Under the pieces are notes generated by a model. It was not told the origin of the DNA, ran no database searches, and saw nothing but the letters and a program-made list of their open reading frames with translations. DNA of 64,000 nt from Luteibacter rhizovicinus DSM 16549 (GTDB lineage: Bacteria > Pseudomonadota > Gammaproteobacteria > Xanthomonadales > Rhodanobacteraceae), in contig NZ_CP017480.1 in the NCBI RefSeq assembly GCF_001887595.1, forward strand, positions 2,191,001 to 2,255,000, written 5' to 3'. Within the stretch, counting starts at the first letter, position 1; each line of letters begins with the position of its first letter. Positions 18,245 to 27,401 of the stretch are shown here, in pieces. The position numbers and the translations under genes were made by a program.

Positions 18245-18934
18245 ATGTTGCGTCAGCTTTCCCTTGCCATCGCCCTCGCCGTCGGTGGCGTCATCGCCGC
18301 TCCCGCGTTCGCCCAGGCGCCCGCGCCGGCGGCCGTCGCCCAGGGTGCCACCCCCCAGCAGATCGTGCAGACGATTTCGGATGACCTGGCCAAGGCCATC
18401 GAAGGCCACCAGGCCGAGCTCAAGAACGATCACGAAAAGCTGATCGCGGTGATCGACGACACCTTCCTGCCGCACTTCGATATCGACTACGCGTCGATCC
18501 TGGTGCTCGGCCAGAACGCCAGCAAGGCCTCGCCGGAGCAGCGTCAGCGCTTCGCCAAGGCGTTCTACAACTCGATCACGCACCGGTATGCCGAGGGCCT
18601 GCTCAACTACACCCGCGGCCGCGTGAAGGTCCTGCCGTTCACCGACGACCTCAACAACAAGCGCACCGTGGTGCGTACGCAGGTCATGCTCGACGACGGC
18701 AAGTCGGTCTCGGTCGACTATGCGTTCCGCAAGAGCTCCAGCGGCGACTGGAAGGCATATGACGTGATCATCGAGGGCATCTCGTACATCACCAACTACC
18801 GCAACCAGGTCGACGCCGAGATCAAGAAGGAAGGCCTCGACAAGCTGACCGCCGATCTCGAATCGAAGGGCGGCGCGGCTATCGACGATATCCAGAAGGA
18901 TACCGGTGGTGCCAAGGGCGGCGCGCAGAAGTGA
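18245..18934 (+). CDS. mlaC: Periplasmic phospholipid-binding protein MlaC
   Basis: A 229-residue MlaC/Ttg2D-family carrier with a signal peptide (LSLAIALAVGGVIAAPAFAQA). Characteristic parts include DDTFLPHFDIDYASILVLG, SPEQRQRFAKAFYNSITHRYAEGLLNY and DWKAYDVIIEGISYITNYRNQ. It shuttles phospholipid between outer-membrane MlaA and the inner-membrane MlaFEDB complex. AGGAG precedes the start. The 3' end overlaps mlaB (GTGA). The C-terminal ~25 residues are a Lys/Gly-rich extension. Confidence 0.94.
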   Translation: MLRQLSLAIALAVGGVIAAPAFAQAPAPAAVAQGATPQQIVQTISDDLAKAIEGHQAELKNDHEKLIAVIDDTFLPHFDIDYASILVLGQNASKASPEQRQRFAKAFYNSITHRYAEGLLNYTRGRVKVLPFTDDLNNKRTVVRTQVMLDDGKSVSVDYAFRKSSSGDWKAYDVIIEGISYITNYRNQVDAEIKKEGLDKLTADLESKGGAAIDDIQKDTGGAKGGAQK

Positions 18935-19227
18935 GTTCGTCGTCGTTCTCGCTGACGACCACGGTGCCGGGCAGCCTCGCGCTGTCCGGTGACCTGACGT
19001 TCGCCACGGCGGCGCAAGCTCTGGAATCTGCCCGTGCTGAACTGGATCGCAGTGGCCAGACCACGCTCGATCTGGGCGGCGTGACCCATGCGGATAGCGC
19101 CGGCCTCGCCACGCTGCTGGCGTTGCTGGCCCACGCCCGCACCCGGGGCAAGACGCTTGCCGTCACGCACACGCCCGAAGGCCTTCAGGCCCTTGCTCGC
19201 GTTTCCGGTGTAGAAAACCTGCTGTAA
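18931..19227 (+). CDS. mlaB: STAS-domain protein MlaB
   Basis: A 98-residue cytosolic STAS-domain subunit that binds and stabilises MlaF. It starts with GTG overlapping the mlaC stop. The core LxLSGDLTFATAAQAL and the conserved loop DLGGVTHADSAGLATLLALLAHA match the STAS fold; the serine in ADSAG is the usual conserved position. It is the last gene of the gmk-mlaFEDCB run, followed by REP elements and a bidirectional terminator. Confidence 0.9.
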   Translation: MSSSSFSLTTTVPGSLALSGDLTFATAAQALESARAELDRSGQTTLDLGGVTHADSAGLATLLALLAHARTRGKTLAVTHTPEGLQALARVSGVENLL

Positions 19228-19232
19228 GTAAT

Positions 19233-19335
19233 GTGGGAGCCGCTTCAGCGGCGATGTGGGAGCCGATTTATCGGCGATCCCGCGGTAGCGGGCCAGGTCA
19301 AGGCAAGCACCCATCGCCGCTGAAGCGGCTCCCAC
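19233..19335. repeat. REP cluster (three palindromes) after mlaB
   Basis: Two direct units (19233-19255 and 19256-19278) start GTGGGAGCCG and contain CGCTTCAGCG or CGATTTATCG stems. A third, inverted unit lies at 19313-19335. It is a REP/BIME-like arrangement between the convergent mlaB and mlaA genes. Confidence 0.85.
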
Positions 19336-19341
19336 AGTAAG

Positions 19342-19372
19342 AAAAAAGCCCCGCTGGTAGCGGGGCTTTTTT
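19342..19372. terminator. Bidirectional terminator between mlaB and mlaA
   Basis: A perfect 14-bp stem (AAAAAAGCCCCGCT with its complement) and a 3-base loop. A-runs and T-runs flank it on both sides, so it can stop transcription from mlaFEDCB and from mlaA. Confidence 0.92.
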
Positions 19373-19373
19373 C

Positions 19374-20201
19374 TTACTCGGGCTTTTCGCCGTTCTGGCG
19401 TTCCCAGGTGTGCTGCTCGTCGAGCAACTTGTCGGGATCGAAGCCCTGGTTATCGTTCAGGCCCTGCATCTGCTCGATGACCTCGGCCGGCGGGTTGCCG
19501 TCGTAGATCTGGTACAGGCGCTGCTGGCGGTAGGCGTCACGCATGAACACGTACGGATCGTAGGCCGAGGCGAGGAAGCTCTCCGCGTCGATGCCGCGCG
19601 AGCGCAGGGTCACCAGGTAGAGGGCCGACGGGATGTACTCCTGGCCATACTTGTAGCTGTGGTTGCGCGAGTAGTAGCTGAGCGGATCGAAGAAGTAGCT
19701 GTCGACCGGCAGGCGCCAGACATCGCGGACCGTGGTCGGACCGACCAGCGGCAGCACGAGGTAGTCACCCTCGGGGACGCCCCAGCGAGCCAGGGTCACA
19801 CCGAAGTCGTTGTCTTCCAGCGGAATGCCGAGGAGGCTGGCCGGATCCTTGAAGCCGAGGAAACCGATCGTCAGGTTCACGACGAAGCGGCTGGTCGACT
19901 GCAGGGCCTGCTTCGGACGGGCCTGGAGCAGGTCGTTGGCCACCGTGATCGGCAGTCGGATATTGGTATAGAAGTCGCTCACCGCCGTGCGCACCGCCGG
20001 GGTGGTCACTTTCCGGTAGCCGACAGCGACGGGGCGGATGACCGCCTTGTCGAGCTTGTCGTTGAAAGCGTACATGTTCCGGTTGAAATGTTCGTTCGGG
20101 TCGTCCGTGCGCGGCGGTGCGATATGGCACGCGGCAAGCAGGGCGGTGGCGAACGCGGCCAGCGCAGGCCTGGCGATCCGGGAAATCAGGTTGGGGTGCA
20201 T
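19374..20201 (-). CDS. mlaA: Outer-membrane lipoprotein MlaA (VacJ)
   Basis: A 275-residue VacJ-family lipoprotein that removes mislocalised phospholipid from the outer leaflet. The lipobox LLAAC places the acylated cysteine at residue 25. Family motifs are DPNEHFNRNMYAFNDKLDKAVIRPVAVGY, FYTNIRLP, NLTIGFLGFKDPASLLGIPLEDNDFGVTLARWGVPEGDYLVLPLVGP and DPLSYY. The start at 20201 gives a compact lipoprotein signal; the longer frame to 20321 is not signal-like. Here it is convergent to mlaFEDCB, completing the pathway within one locus. Confidence 0.95.
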   Translation of the reverse strand: MHPNLISRIARPALAAFATALLAACHIAPPRTDDPNEHFNRNMYAFNDKLDKAVIRPVAVGYRKVTTPAVRTAVSDFYTNIRLPITVANDLLQARPKQALQSTSRFVVNLTIGFLGFKDPASLLGIPLEDNDFGVTLARWGVPEGDYLVLPLVGPTTVRDVWRLPVDSYFFDPLSYYSRNHSYKYGQEYIPSALYLVTLRSRGIDAESFLASAYDPYVFMRDAYRQQRLYQIYDGNPPAEVIEQMQGLNDNQGFDPDKLLDEQHTWERQNGEKPE

Positions 20202-20377
20202 CGGGGCGACTTTGCGGGTGGGGCGATACTTTAGTGTACCGCTTGGTTTTATTATTTGCACTAATACCCGTCCGTCCTGGCCAGAACCGCGCATGATACC
20301 CCTCCCCTGATTGCCAGCCAACCGGCCGGACCGCTAAACTGCACGACCAGAAGTGTCTTAATTGTCAAGGATTTGAA

Positions 20378-20668
20378 ATGGCCCGTATTACCGTCGAAGA
20401 CTGCCTAGAGGTAGTCGACAACCGCTTTGAGCTGGTGCTCATGGCGACCAAGCGTGCCCGTCAGCTCTCCAAGGGCGCCGAGCCGACCATCGATCCCGCC
20501 AACGACAAGCCGACCGTGCTGGCCCTGCGCGAGATCGCCGACCGTCGCGTCAACGACGAGATGATCGACGAAATCGACCGTGCCGCCCGCGAGCGTGCCG
20601 AGCGTGAAGCCCTCGAGTGGGCCGCCACGGAAGTGGACGACGACCTCTCGAAGGGTGGGGATGACTGA
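20378..20668 (+). CDS. rpoZ: RNA polymerase omega subunit
   Basis: A 96-residue omega subunit. The N-terminus [36 protein letters not shown] is diagnostic, as is [15 protein letters not shown]. It chaperones the beta-prime subunit and contributes to a ppGpp site. It is followed by spoT, the usual pair, but gmk is displaced about 5 kb upstream by the mla genes. Confidence 0.97.
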   Translation: MARITVEDCLEVVDNRFELVLMATKRARQLSKGAEPTIDPANDKPTVLALREIADRRVNDEMIDEIDRAARERAEREALEWAATEVDDDLSKGGDD

Positions 20669-20779
20669 TGACACCGGGTCGCTGTCGGCCCTGTCATAAA
20701 CGTAACACTGCGCAGGTTGACGCGCGGCTGTTGAGGCCGCGCGCGGGAGGCTGCGCCGGCTAAGGCGCGAGACCCTCCC

Positions 20780-22963
20780 ATGGAAGTCGTCCCTGCGAAA
20801 AAACTGACCGATGTGGTCGATGATGGCTCGGTGCCTCCCTATGTGCAGGCGCTGGAAGATCGTGTGGGCGCCTATCTGCCCCGGGAACAGGTGCTGCGCA
20901 TTCGTCGCGCCTTCCTGATCGGCGCCGCCGCCCACGACGGACAGACGCGCAAATCGGGTGAGCCCTACATCACGCATCCCGTGGCCGTGGCGCAGGTACT
21001 GGCCGAGCTCGGCCTGGATGCCGAAACGATCATCGCGGCAATCCTGCACGACACCCTCGAAGACACCAAGCTGGCGCGTGACGAACTCGCCGGCGAGTTC
21101 GGCGAGACCGTCGCCGAGCTGGTCGACGGCGTCACCAAGCTGGACAAGATGCGTTTTTCCAGCCGCCAGGAAGCGGATGCCGAGAGCTTCCGGAAGATGC
21201 TGCTGGCGATGGCGCGCGACCTGCGCGTCATCCTGATCAAGTTGTCCGACCGCCTGCACAACATGCGTACGCTCGGTGCGAAAGACGGCGAGTCGCGTCG
21301 CCGCATCGCCCGTGAAACGCTCGAGATCTACGCGCCGATCGCCCAGCGCCTGGGCATGAACAAGTTCAAGGCCGAGTTGCAGGACCTCGGCTTCAAGGCG
21401 CTGTATCCGGATCGCCATCGCATCATCGGCGAGCGCATCCGCGCCGCGCTGGGCAATCGCCGCGAGGCGATGGCCAAGATCGAGATGGCGCTGGAAGGGC
21501 GCCTTGCCGCCGAGAAGATTCCCGGGCGCGCGGTGAGCCGGATCAAGTCGGCCTGGAGCATCTATTCGAAGATGCGCGGCGAGCACAAGTCGTTCGCGCA
21601 GCTGATGGATGTCTACGGCTTCCGCGTCATCACCGATTCGGCGATGCACTGCTACATGGCGCTCGGTGCCGTGCACGGCCTGTACAAGCCGGTGGATGCC
21701 CGCTTCAAGGATTTCATCGCCATTCCCAAGGGCAATGGCTACCAGTCGCTGCACACCGTGCTGCTCGGCCCCTTCGGCGCGCCGATCGAGATCCAGATCC
21801 GTACGTCGGAAATGGAATCCGTGGCCGAGCGCGGCGTCGCGGCGCACTGGGCATACAAGTCGGACTCGGGCCCCGCGAACAGTGCACAGGCACGCGCCCG
21901 CGAATGGCTTTCCGCGTTGGCCGACAGCCAGGCCAATACGCCGTCCGCGGCCGAGTTCCTCGAAAACGTCAAGATCGACCTGTTCCCGGACGAGGTCTAC
22001 CTGTTTACGCCGCGCGGCGAGATCTTCTCGCTGCCGCGCAATGCCACGGCGTTGGACTTTGCGTATGCCGTGCATACCGACGTGGGCGACCATGCGGTAG
22101 CCGCACGTGTGGACAAGAAGCTGGTACCGCTGCGTACGCGCCTGATTTCCGGCCAGCAGGTGGAGATCATCACCGCGCCGTCCGCCGTGCCGAACCCGGC
22201 CTGGCTGGAAGCGGTCGTCACCGGCAAGGCGCGCACGGCGATCCGCCAGTACCTCAAGCATCTGCAGCACGAGGACGCGGTGGATTTCGGTCACCGCATG
22301 CTCGATCGCGCCCTCGACGCGCGCGGCCTGAGCCTCGACTCGGTGCCGGCCGCCGCGCTGGATCGTTTCCTCGACGACGCCAAGCTCAAGCGCCTCGAGG
22401 AGCTCCTCTCGGAGATCGCCCTCGGCAACCGTTTCGCCGACCAGGTCGCCACGCAACTCGTCGCCTTGCTCGGGCCGCGCGAGGGGAGTCATCCGCAAGC
22501 GCCGCCGGAGCACAACGCCGAGAAGATCCGCATCAGTGGTGCGGAGCGCGGCGTGCTCAGCTTCGGCAACTGCTGTCATCCGCTGCCGGGCGACGAGATC
22601 GTCGGCTTCCTGTCGTCGGGCAAGGGCATCGTCGTCCATCGTGTCGAATGCCCGAACGTGGTCGAGTTCCGCAAGACACCCGAGCGCATCGTCGCCATCG
22701 AGTGGGATCGCGACGTCCAGGGCGACTACCGCGCCGAGCTCCGCATCGAAGTCCTCAATCGTCCGGGTGTACTCGCCACCGTGGCGGCGGCCATCGCCGA
22801 TGCCGGCTCGAACATCGAGAACGTCGAGTACATCGAGCGCGACAGCACGGCCGCGACGCTGCTCTTCGCCATCGAGGTGAAGGATCGCAAGCACCTGGCC
22901 GACGTGATGCGTCGTGTCCGGCGCACCGGCGTGGTCAGCGGCGTCTACCGCCACCCGTTGTAG
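20780..22963 (+). CDS. spoT: Bifunctional (p)ppGpp synthetase/hydrolase SpoT
   Basis: A 727-residue Rel/Spo homologue. The N-terminal HD hydrolase domain has THPVAVA and the intact HD pair at residues 90-91 (AAILHDTLEDT). The synthetase domain includes SIYSKMRGEHKSFAQLMDVYGFRVI and RFKD (308-311), the RxKD form found in bifunctional enzymes rather than the ExDD of RelA. IPKGNGYQSLHT follows. A TGS domain (about 400-460) and a C-terminal ACT domain (about 650-725) complete it. The 111-base gap after rpoZ contains a GC-rich palindrome (around 20719-20740) without a T-run. Confidence 0.96.
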   Translation: MEVVPAKKLTDVVDDGSVPPYVQALEDRVGAYLPREQVLRIRRAFLIGAAAHDGQTRKSGEPYITHPVAVAQVLAELGLDAETIIAAILHDTLEDTKLARDELAGEFGETVAELVDGVTKLDKMRFSSRQEADAESFRKMLLAMARDLRVILIKLSDRLHNMRTLGAKDGESRRRIARETLEIYAPIAQRLGMNKFKAELQDLGFKALYPDRHRIIGERIRAALGNRREAMAKIEMALEGRLAAEKIPGRAVSRIKSAWSIYSKMRGEHKSFAQLMDVYGFRVITDSAMHCYMALGAVHGLYKPVDARFKDFIAIPKGNGYQSLHTVLLGPFGAPIEIQIRTSEMESVAERGVAAHWAYKSDSGPANSAQARAREWLSALADSQANTPSAAEFLENVKIDLFPDEVYLFTPRGEIFSLPRNATALDFAYAVHTDVGDHAVAARVDKKLVPLRTRLISGQQVEIITAPSAVPNPAWLEAVVTGKARTAIRQYLKHLQHEDAVDFGHRMLDRALDARGLSLDSVPAAALDRFLDDAKLKRLEELLSEIALGNRFADQVATQLVALLGPREGSHPQAPPEHNAEKIRISGAERGVLSFGNCCHPLPGDEIVGFLSSGKGIVVHRVECPNVVEFRKTPERIVAIEWDRDVQGDYRAELRIEVLNRPGVLATVAAAIADAGSNIENVEYIERDSTAATLLFAIEVKDRKHLADVMRRVRRTGVVSGVYRHPL

Positions 22964-22993
22964 ACTCAGGGGATCAATCCCCGAGGACGCCCC

Positions 22994-23377
22994 ATGACCC
23001 GCAGCACCATCGCCACCGAGAAGGCACCGTCGGCCATCGGCCCATATTCCCAGGCGGTTCGCGCCGGTAACACGGTGTATTTCTCGGGCCAGATCCCGCT
23101 CGATCCCGCCACCGGCAATCTTGTCGAGGGCGATATCACCCTGCAGACGCGCCGCGTGTTCGACAACCTCGTCGCCGTGGCCGAAGCCGCGGGCGGCAAG
23201 CTGGCGGATATCGTCCGCGTGGGTATCTACGTAACGGACCTGGGCAACTTCGCTGCTGTGAACGCGGTGATGGCCGAGTACTTCCAGCAGCCGTATCCGG
23301 CACGCTCGACCATCGAAGTCTCGGGCCTGCCCAAGGGCGCCCAGGTCGAAGTCGACGCGATCCTCGTCCTGCCGTAA
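22994..23377 (+). CDS. ridA: RidA family reactive intermediate/imine deaminase
   Basis: A 127-residue RidA (YjgF/YER057c) protein that hydrolyses 2-aminoacrylate and related enamines. The N-terminus ends in [26 protein letters not shown]. The catalytic arginine lies in [22 protein letters not shown], the RidA signature. GAGGA precedes the start. It sits between spoT and recG, a common xanthomonad arrangement. Confidence 0.95.
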   Translation: MTRSTIATEKAPSAIGPYSQAVRAGNTVYFSGQIPLDPATGNLVEGDITLQTRRVFDNLVAVAEAAGGKLADIVRVGIYVTDLGNFAAVNAVMAEYFQQPYPARSTIEVSGLPKGAQVEVDAILVLP

Positions 23378-23392
23378 TTCACGGCACGCTCC

Positions 23393-25507
23393 GTGGCCCG
23401 AAGCGCAGCGACCACGCCGGTAGCCCCGCCGGCGGATCCCGGACGCGCACCGCTGACGACACTCGGCGGTGTCGGGCCCGCGCTCGCCGACACGCTGGGC
23501 AAGCTCGGCCTGCGCGAGGTGCAGGACCTCTGGTTCCACCTTCCTCTGCGCTACGAAGACCGGACCACGGTCGTACCCATCGGCGACCTGCGTCCGGGCG
23601 ACCGCGCGCAGGTGGAAGGGATCGTCGAGCACGTGGAGCGCGGCTTCCGCTTTCGTCCCCAGCTGAAGGTGATCATCGGCGACGATTCCGGCCGGCCCTT
23701 GCTGCTGCGCTTCTTCCACTTCCGCAAAGCACAGGTGGACCTGCTCGCCAAGGGCACACGCCTGCTTTGCTTTGGCGAAGTGCGACAGGGGCCGCAAGGC
23801 CTGGAGATCGTCCATCCGCAATACCAGCGCATCGAACCGGACGAAGCGGTGCTTGTCGACGAGCGCCTGACGCCGGTCTATCCGACCACCGAAGGGCTTG
23901 GCCCGCGTCGCCTCGCCAGCGTGATCTCGCGCGCCCTTGCGCATCTGCCCACCGACGACCGGCTGGAACTGATCCCTGACGAGATCGGCCGGCCCATGGG
24001 CCTGACCTCGCTGCGCAACGCCTTGCTTCATGTGCACCGTCCGCCGCCCGACGTCGACCTGCGGCAGCTGGGCGAAGGCACGCACCCGGCACAGCAGCGC
24101 CTCGCATTCGAAGAACTGCTCACCCAGCATCTCACCTTGCGGCGCATGCGTGCCGCGGTGAAGAAGCGCAAGTCGCCCGCGCTGAAGAGCGCCGGTACCT
24201 TGCGCGACCGGCTGTTGGCGGCACTGCCGTTTGCGCTCACGAAAGCGCAGGCGCGCGTCTCGAAGGAAGTCGCCCGCGATCTCGCACGCGCGCACCCGAT
24301 GTTGCGTCTGGTCCAGGGCGACGTGGGTAGCGGCAAGACCGTGGTTGCCGCGCTCGCCGCGCTGGCCGCGATCGAGAGCGGATATCAGGTCGCCCTGATG
24401 GCGCCGACCGAACTGCTCGCCGAACAGCACCTGCGCAACTTCCGCGCCTGGCTGGAGCCGCTCGGCCTGGAAGTGGAGTGGCTCGCCGGTAAGGTGCAGG
24501 GCAAGGCGCGCAAGAGTGCGCTCGCTCGCGCGGCGGGCGGTGCGCACGTGCTGGTGGGAACGCATGCGCTCATGCAGGAAGGCGTCAGCTTCGCGAAGCT
24601 GGGCCTGGTCATCGTCGACGAGCAGCACCGCTTCGGCGTGCACCAGCGCCTGGCGCTGCGCGACAAGGGCGCCGAGGGTGATCTCATTCCGCACCAGCTG
24701 GTGCTCACCGCGACGCCGATTCCGCGCACGCTGGCGATGAGCGCGTACGCGGATCTCGACGTGTCGTCGATCGATGAGCTGCCGCCCGGCCGCACGCCCG
24801 TGCAGACCGTCGCCATCTCCAACGAGCGCCGCTACGACGTCATGGAGCGCATCCATGCGGCCTGCACCGAAGGGCGGCAGGTGTACTGGGTCTGCACGTT
24901 GATCGAAGAGTCCGAGCAGCTCAACGCGCAGGCGGCGGAAGTCGCGCATGCCGAGCTGACGATCGCCTTGCCCGACCTCGCCGTCGGCCTGATCCACGGC
25001 CGCATGAAGCCGAAGGAAAAGCAGGCGGTGATGGATGCGTTCAAGGCCGGCGATATCGCCGTGCTCGTCGCGACCACGGTGATCGAGGTGGGCGTGGACG
25101 TGCCCAACGCCAGCCTCATGGTGATCGAGAACAGCGAGCGCCTCGGCCTGGCGCAGTTGCACCAGTTGCGCGGTCGCGTGGGCCGCGGTGCCATCGCTTC
25201 CAATTGCGTGTTGCTCTACCAGATGCCTTTGTCGCGGCTGGCTCGCGAGCGCCTGCAGGTAATGCGTGAGACCAATGACGGGTTCCGCATCGCGGAGAAG
25301 GATCTGGAACTACGTGGCCCGGGTGAAGTGCTCGGCACGCGCCAGACCGGCCAGCTGCAGTTCCGCATCGCCGACCTCACGCGCGACGGGCACCTGATGC
25401 CGGAAGTGCAGCGGGTGGCCGAAGCGATGATGAAAAATCATCCGGGTCGCTGCGAGCGCCTCATCGCCCGCTGGGTCGGCGACGCCGCCCGCTACGTCGA
25501 TGCATAA
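23393..25507 (+). CDS. recG: ATP-dependent DNA helicase RecG
   Basis: A 704-residue branch-migrating helicase that rescues stalled forks. The N-terminal wedge/OB domain opens LTTLGGVGPALADTLGKLGL and LWFHLPLRYEDRT. Walker A GDVGSGKT is near residue 310, DEQHRFG near 408, TATPIPRTL follows, and the C-terminal QLHQLRGRVGRG motif is intact. The predicted start is GTG with no strong Shine-Dalgarno, 15 bases after ridA, suggesting coupling. A partial REP palindrome begins directly after its TAA. Confidence 0.96.
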   Translation: MARSAATTPVAPPADPGRAPLTTLGGVGPALADTLGKLGLREVQDLWFHLPLRYEDRTTVVPIGDLRPGDRAQVEGIVEHVERGFRFRPQLKVIIGDDSGRPLLLRFFHFRKAQVDLLAKGTRLLCFGEVRQGPQGLEIVHPQYQRIEPDEAVLVDERLTPVYPTTEGLGPRRLASVISRALAHLPTDDRLELIPDEIGRPMGLTSLRNALLHVHRPPPDVDLRQLGEGTHPAQQRLAFEELLTQHLTLRRMRAAVKKRKSPALKSAGTLRDRLLAALPFALTKAQARVSKEVARDLARAHPMLRLVQGDVGSGKTVVAALAALAAIESGYQVALMAPTELLAEQHLRNFRAWLEPLGLEVEWLAGKVQGKARKSALARAAGGAHVLVGTHALMQEGVSFAKLGLVIVDEQHRFGVHQRLALRDKGAEGDLIPHQLVLTATPIPRTLAMSAYADLDVSSIDELPPGRTPVQTVAISNERRYDVMERIHAACTEGRQVYWVCTLIEESEQLNAQAAEVAHAELTIALPDLAVGLIHGRMKPKEKQAVMDAFKAGDIAVLVATTVIEVGVDVPNASLMVIENSERLGLAQLHQLRGRVGRGAIASNCVLLYQMPLSRLARERLQVMRETNDGFRIAEKDLELRGPGEVLGTRQTGQLQFRIADLTRDGHLMPEVQRVAEAMMKNHPGRCERLIARWVGDAARYVDA

Positions 25508-25652
25508 AGAGCCGATTTATCGGCAATAAATACATGTAGGAGCCGAGTCATCGGCGAATAGTAAATAAACCCGCTGCGCAGCAGCGCCCCCCCCCAGGTT
25601 GCTGGCCTCAGTCCCACCCGAAGGAAGAGCTCGCCGATGAATCGGCTCCTAC
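25508..25652. repeat. REP-like region between recG and the ELM1-family gene
   Basis: A partial unit (GAGCCGATTTATCGGC) immediately follows the recG stop. A second starts GTAGGAGCCGAGTCATCGGC. An inverted unit at 25631-25652 ends GGCTCCTAC and overlaps the convergent gene's stop. The core also holds a run of nine or more C bases. Confidence 0.8.
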
Positions 25653-26641
25653 AGGAGCGTAGGCTCGTCCAGGCCGAGGTGTCTTCGCACCTCGTTGGCA
25701 ATCGCCGTGGTTTCGCGCAGTGGTGTCTGTGTGGATGCGGTGGTTGCATCGATGTCGTGCAGCAGCCCCGCCGAGCGTAGCTCCTGATGGAACCGTGCCA
25801 GCTTCTCCGGCAGCGGCTTCGACACGAACGTATGCACCGGTCGCCCCGTCGCGCAGGCCTCGGACAGCATGTTCACCGAGTCCGGCGTGACCACGAGCCG
25901 GTCGGCCCAACCGAGAATGCCGGGGTAGGGGTTGGCGCCGTCCGTGCTGTCGGTCCACACGACACCTGGCAGGCCCGCCAACGCATCGCGAATGCGAGTC
26001 CGCTGCGCCTCCGGTGTCCGCCGGGACGCAGCTACCAGGACCGAGCCACCATCCGCCCGATGCCGAGCCTTGACGGCCGCGAGGAAGGCGTCCGCCGCAT
26101 CGTCGTCGAATGGCGTGCCGCGCCGGGCGCCGCCGATCAACACACCGAGCCGCGGCGACGGCAGGTCCGCGAACGGCGCGAACGCATCGCGTCCGTCGGC
26201 GAGCCAGGCGTCGTCGATGGGATGCAGTGAGCCTAGTGGATTGAGTACATTCTCACCGCGGAGGGCATCGTGCTTCGGCGCGATCACCAGGTCCCAGTGC
26301 GCCGGATCGATCCGTGGGTCGAGCAACTGCACCGCCAATGTCTTGCCGTTCGACCATTGGCGGATCTGTCGCGTCGCCCAGGCCGCACTGCGACCGCAGC
26401 CGATGACCAGGCTTGGCCAGGGTGGCTGCAGGCTCTCATCGTCGCGGCCCAGTGCCATGCGCGAACCCGGCAACTGGCGGGGTGCGAACCACGACCACGG
26501 GGCGCGCAGCTCGACCACGATCTCGCGAATGGACGGCGTGAGGGCCTCGGCGAGGGCCAGCGCTTGCCTCCGATTGCCGGCCGCCCCGTCTGTCACGACC
26601 CAGCAGGCATCCTGGGGCAGCATTGTTGTCGAATTTGCCAC
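25649..26641 (-). CDS. ELM1/GtrOC1-family putative nucleoside-diphosphate-sugar epimerase-like protein
   Basis: A 330-residue protein of the mitochondrial-fission-ELM1 family (Pfam PF06258 type), which in bacteria resembles GT-B-fold proteins. Recognisable parts are CWVVTDGAAGNRRQALALAEAL, PSLVIGCGRSAAWATRQIRQ, RLGVLIGGARRGTPFD and GWADRLVVTPDSVNMLSEACATGRPVHTF. Start is GTG with AGGGAA upstream. The function is not established; proximity to glycosyltransferases fits an envelope role. Its TAG stop is part of the GTAGGAG head of a REP element, so the C-terminus abuts the repeat. Confidence 0.82.
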   Translation of the reverse strand: MANSTTMLPQDACWVVTDGAAGNRRQALALAEALTPSIREIVVELRAPWSWFAPRQLPGSRMALGRDDESLQPPWPSLVIGCGRSAAWATRQIRQWSNGKTLAVQLLDPRIDPAHWDLVIAPKHDALRGENVLNPLGSLHPIDDAWLADGRDAFAPFADLPSPRLGVLIGGARRGTPFDDDAADAFLAAVKARHRADGGSVLVAASRRTPEAQRTRIRDALAGLPGVVWTDSTDGANPYPGILGWADRLVVTPDSVNMLSEACATGRPVHTFVSKPLPEKLARFHQELRSAGLLHDIDATTASTQTPLRETTAIANEVRRHLGLDEPTLL

Positions 26642-26738
26642 AGTACGTTCCCTGGCCGACCGGTCACGGACCGGCTTATGACGCTTACACTGTCGGGATG
26701 CCGGGGCCCCGGCGATCCATCACTGTACAAGGATATCC

Positions 26739-27332
26739 ATGAGCGCTCCGTTGTCCGATGCTTCGCTTGACCAGCTCTTCCTGACCGCCCGCACCTATAA
26801 CGCGTGGCAGCCGAAGGACGTCAGCGACGAGCAGATCCGCCGCTTGTACGAGCTCGCCAAGTTCGGCCCCACCGCGGCCAACTCCTCGCCCATGCGCATC
26901 GTCTTCGTGAAGTCGCCGGACGCCAAGCAGCGCCTCAAGCCGTATCTCTCCGAGAGCAACGCCGAGAAGACGATGCAGGCGCCGGTCACCGCCATCGTCG
27001 CCACCGATTACGCCTTCTATGAAAAGCTGCCGCAGCTGTTCCCGCACGCCGATGCGCGTAGCTGGTTCGTCGGCAACGAAGCGCTGGTCCAGGCGTCCGG
27101 TACGCGCAACGGCTCGCTGCAGGGCGCCTACCTGATCATGGCGGCCCGCGCGCTTGGCCTCGACTGCGGCCCGATGTCCGGTTTCGACCAGGCCGGCGTG
27201 GACGCCGAGTTCTTCGCCGGTACCCAGATCAAGTCCAACTTCCTGATCAACATCGGCTACGGCGATCCGGACACCAATCTTTTCGGTCGACTGCCGCGTC
27301 TTTCCTTCGACGAAGCGGCACAAATAGCCTGA
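26739..27332 (+). CDS. rutE: Nitroreductase family protein (malonic semialdehyde reductase RutE-like)
   Basis: A 197-residue FMN-dependent nitroreductase-fold protein. [44 protein letters not shown] and [13 protein letters not shown] closely match RutE-type malonic semialdehyde reductases, also called putative NADH dehydrogenase/NAD(P)H nitroreductase. AAGGAT lies five bases before the ATG. No other rut gene is nearby, so a pyrimidine-degradation role is not supported by context; a stand-alone reductase is equally likely. Confidence 0.85.
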   Translation: MSAPLSDASLDQLFLTARTYNAWQPKDVSDEQIRRLYELAKFGPTAANSSPMRIVFVKSPDAKQRLKPYLSESNAEKTMQAPVTAIVATDYAFYEKLPQLFPHADARSWFVGNEALVQASGTRNGSLQGAYLIMAARALGLDCGPMSGFDQAGVDAEFFAGTQIKSNFLINIGYGDPDTNLFGRLPRLSFDEAAQIA

Positions 27333-27401
27333 CCCATTCCCGCGGTGACCACCCGGTCCCGCTGCCATCAGCAGTACCCAACCCACTGCAGGAGATTCAC
27401 C

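Noticed and set aside
20405..25162. A 1585-codon open frame on the reverse strand
   Set aside because: It is antisense to spoT, ridA and recG. Its translation is His/Arg/Gly/Asp-rich without motifs, as expected for the shadow of GC-rich coding sequence.
26739..27332. Member of a rut pyrimidine-degradation operon
   Set aside because: RutE-like by sequence, but no rutA, B, C, D, F or G lies nearby, so no pathway claim is made.
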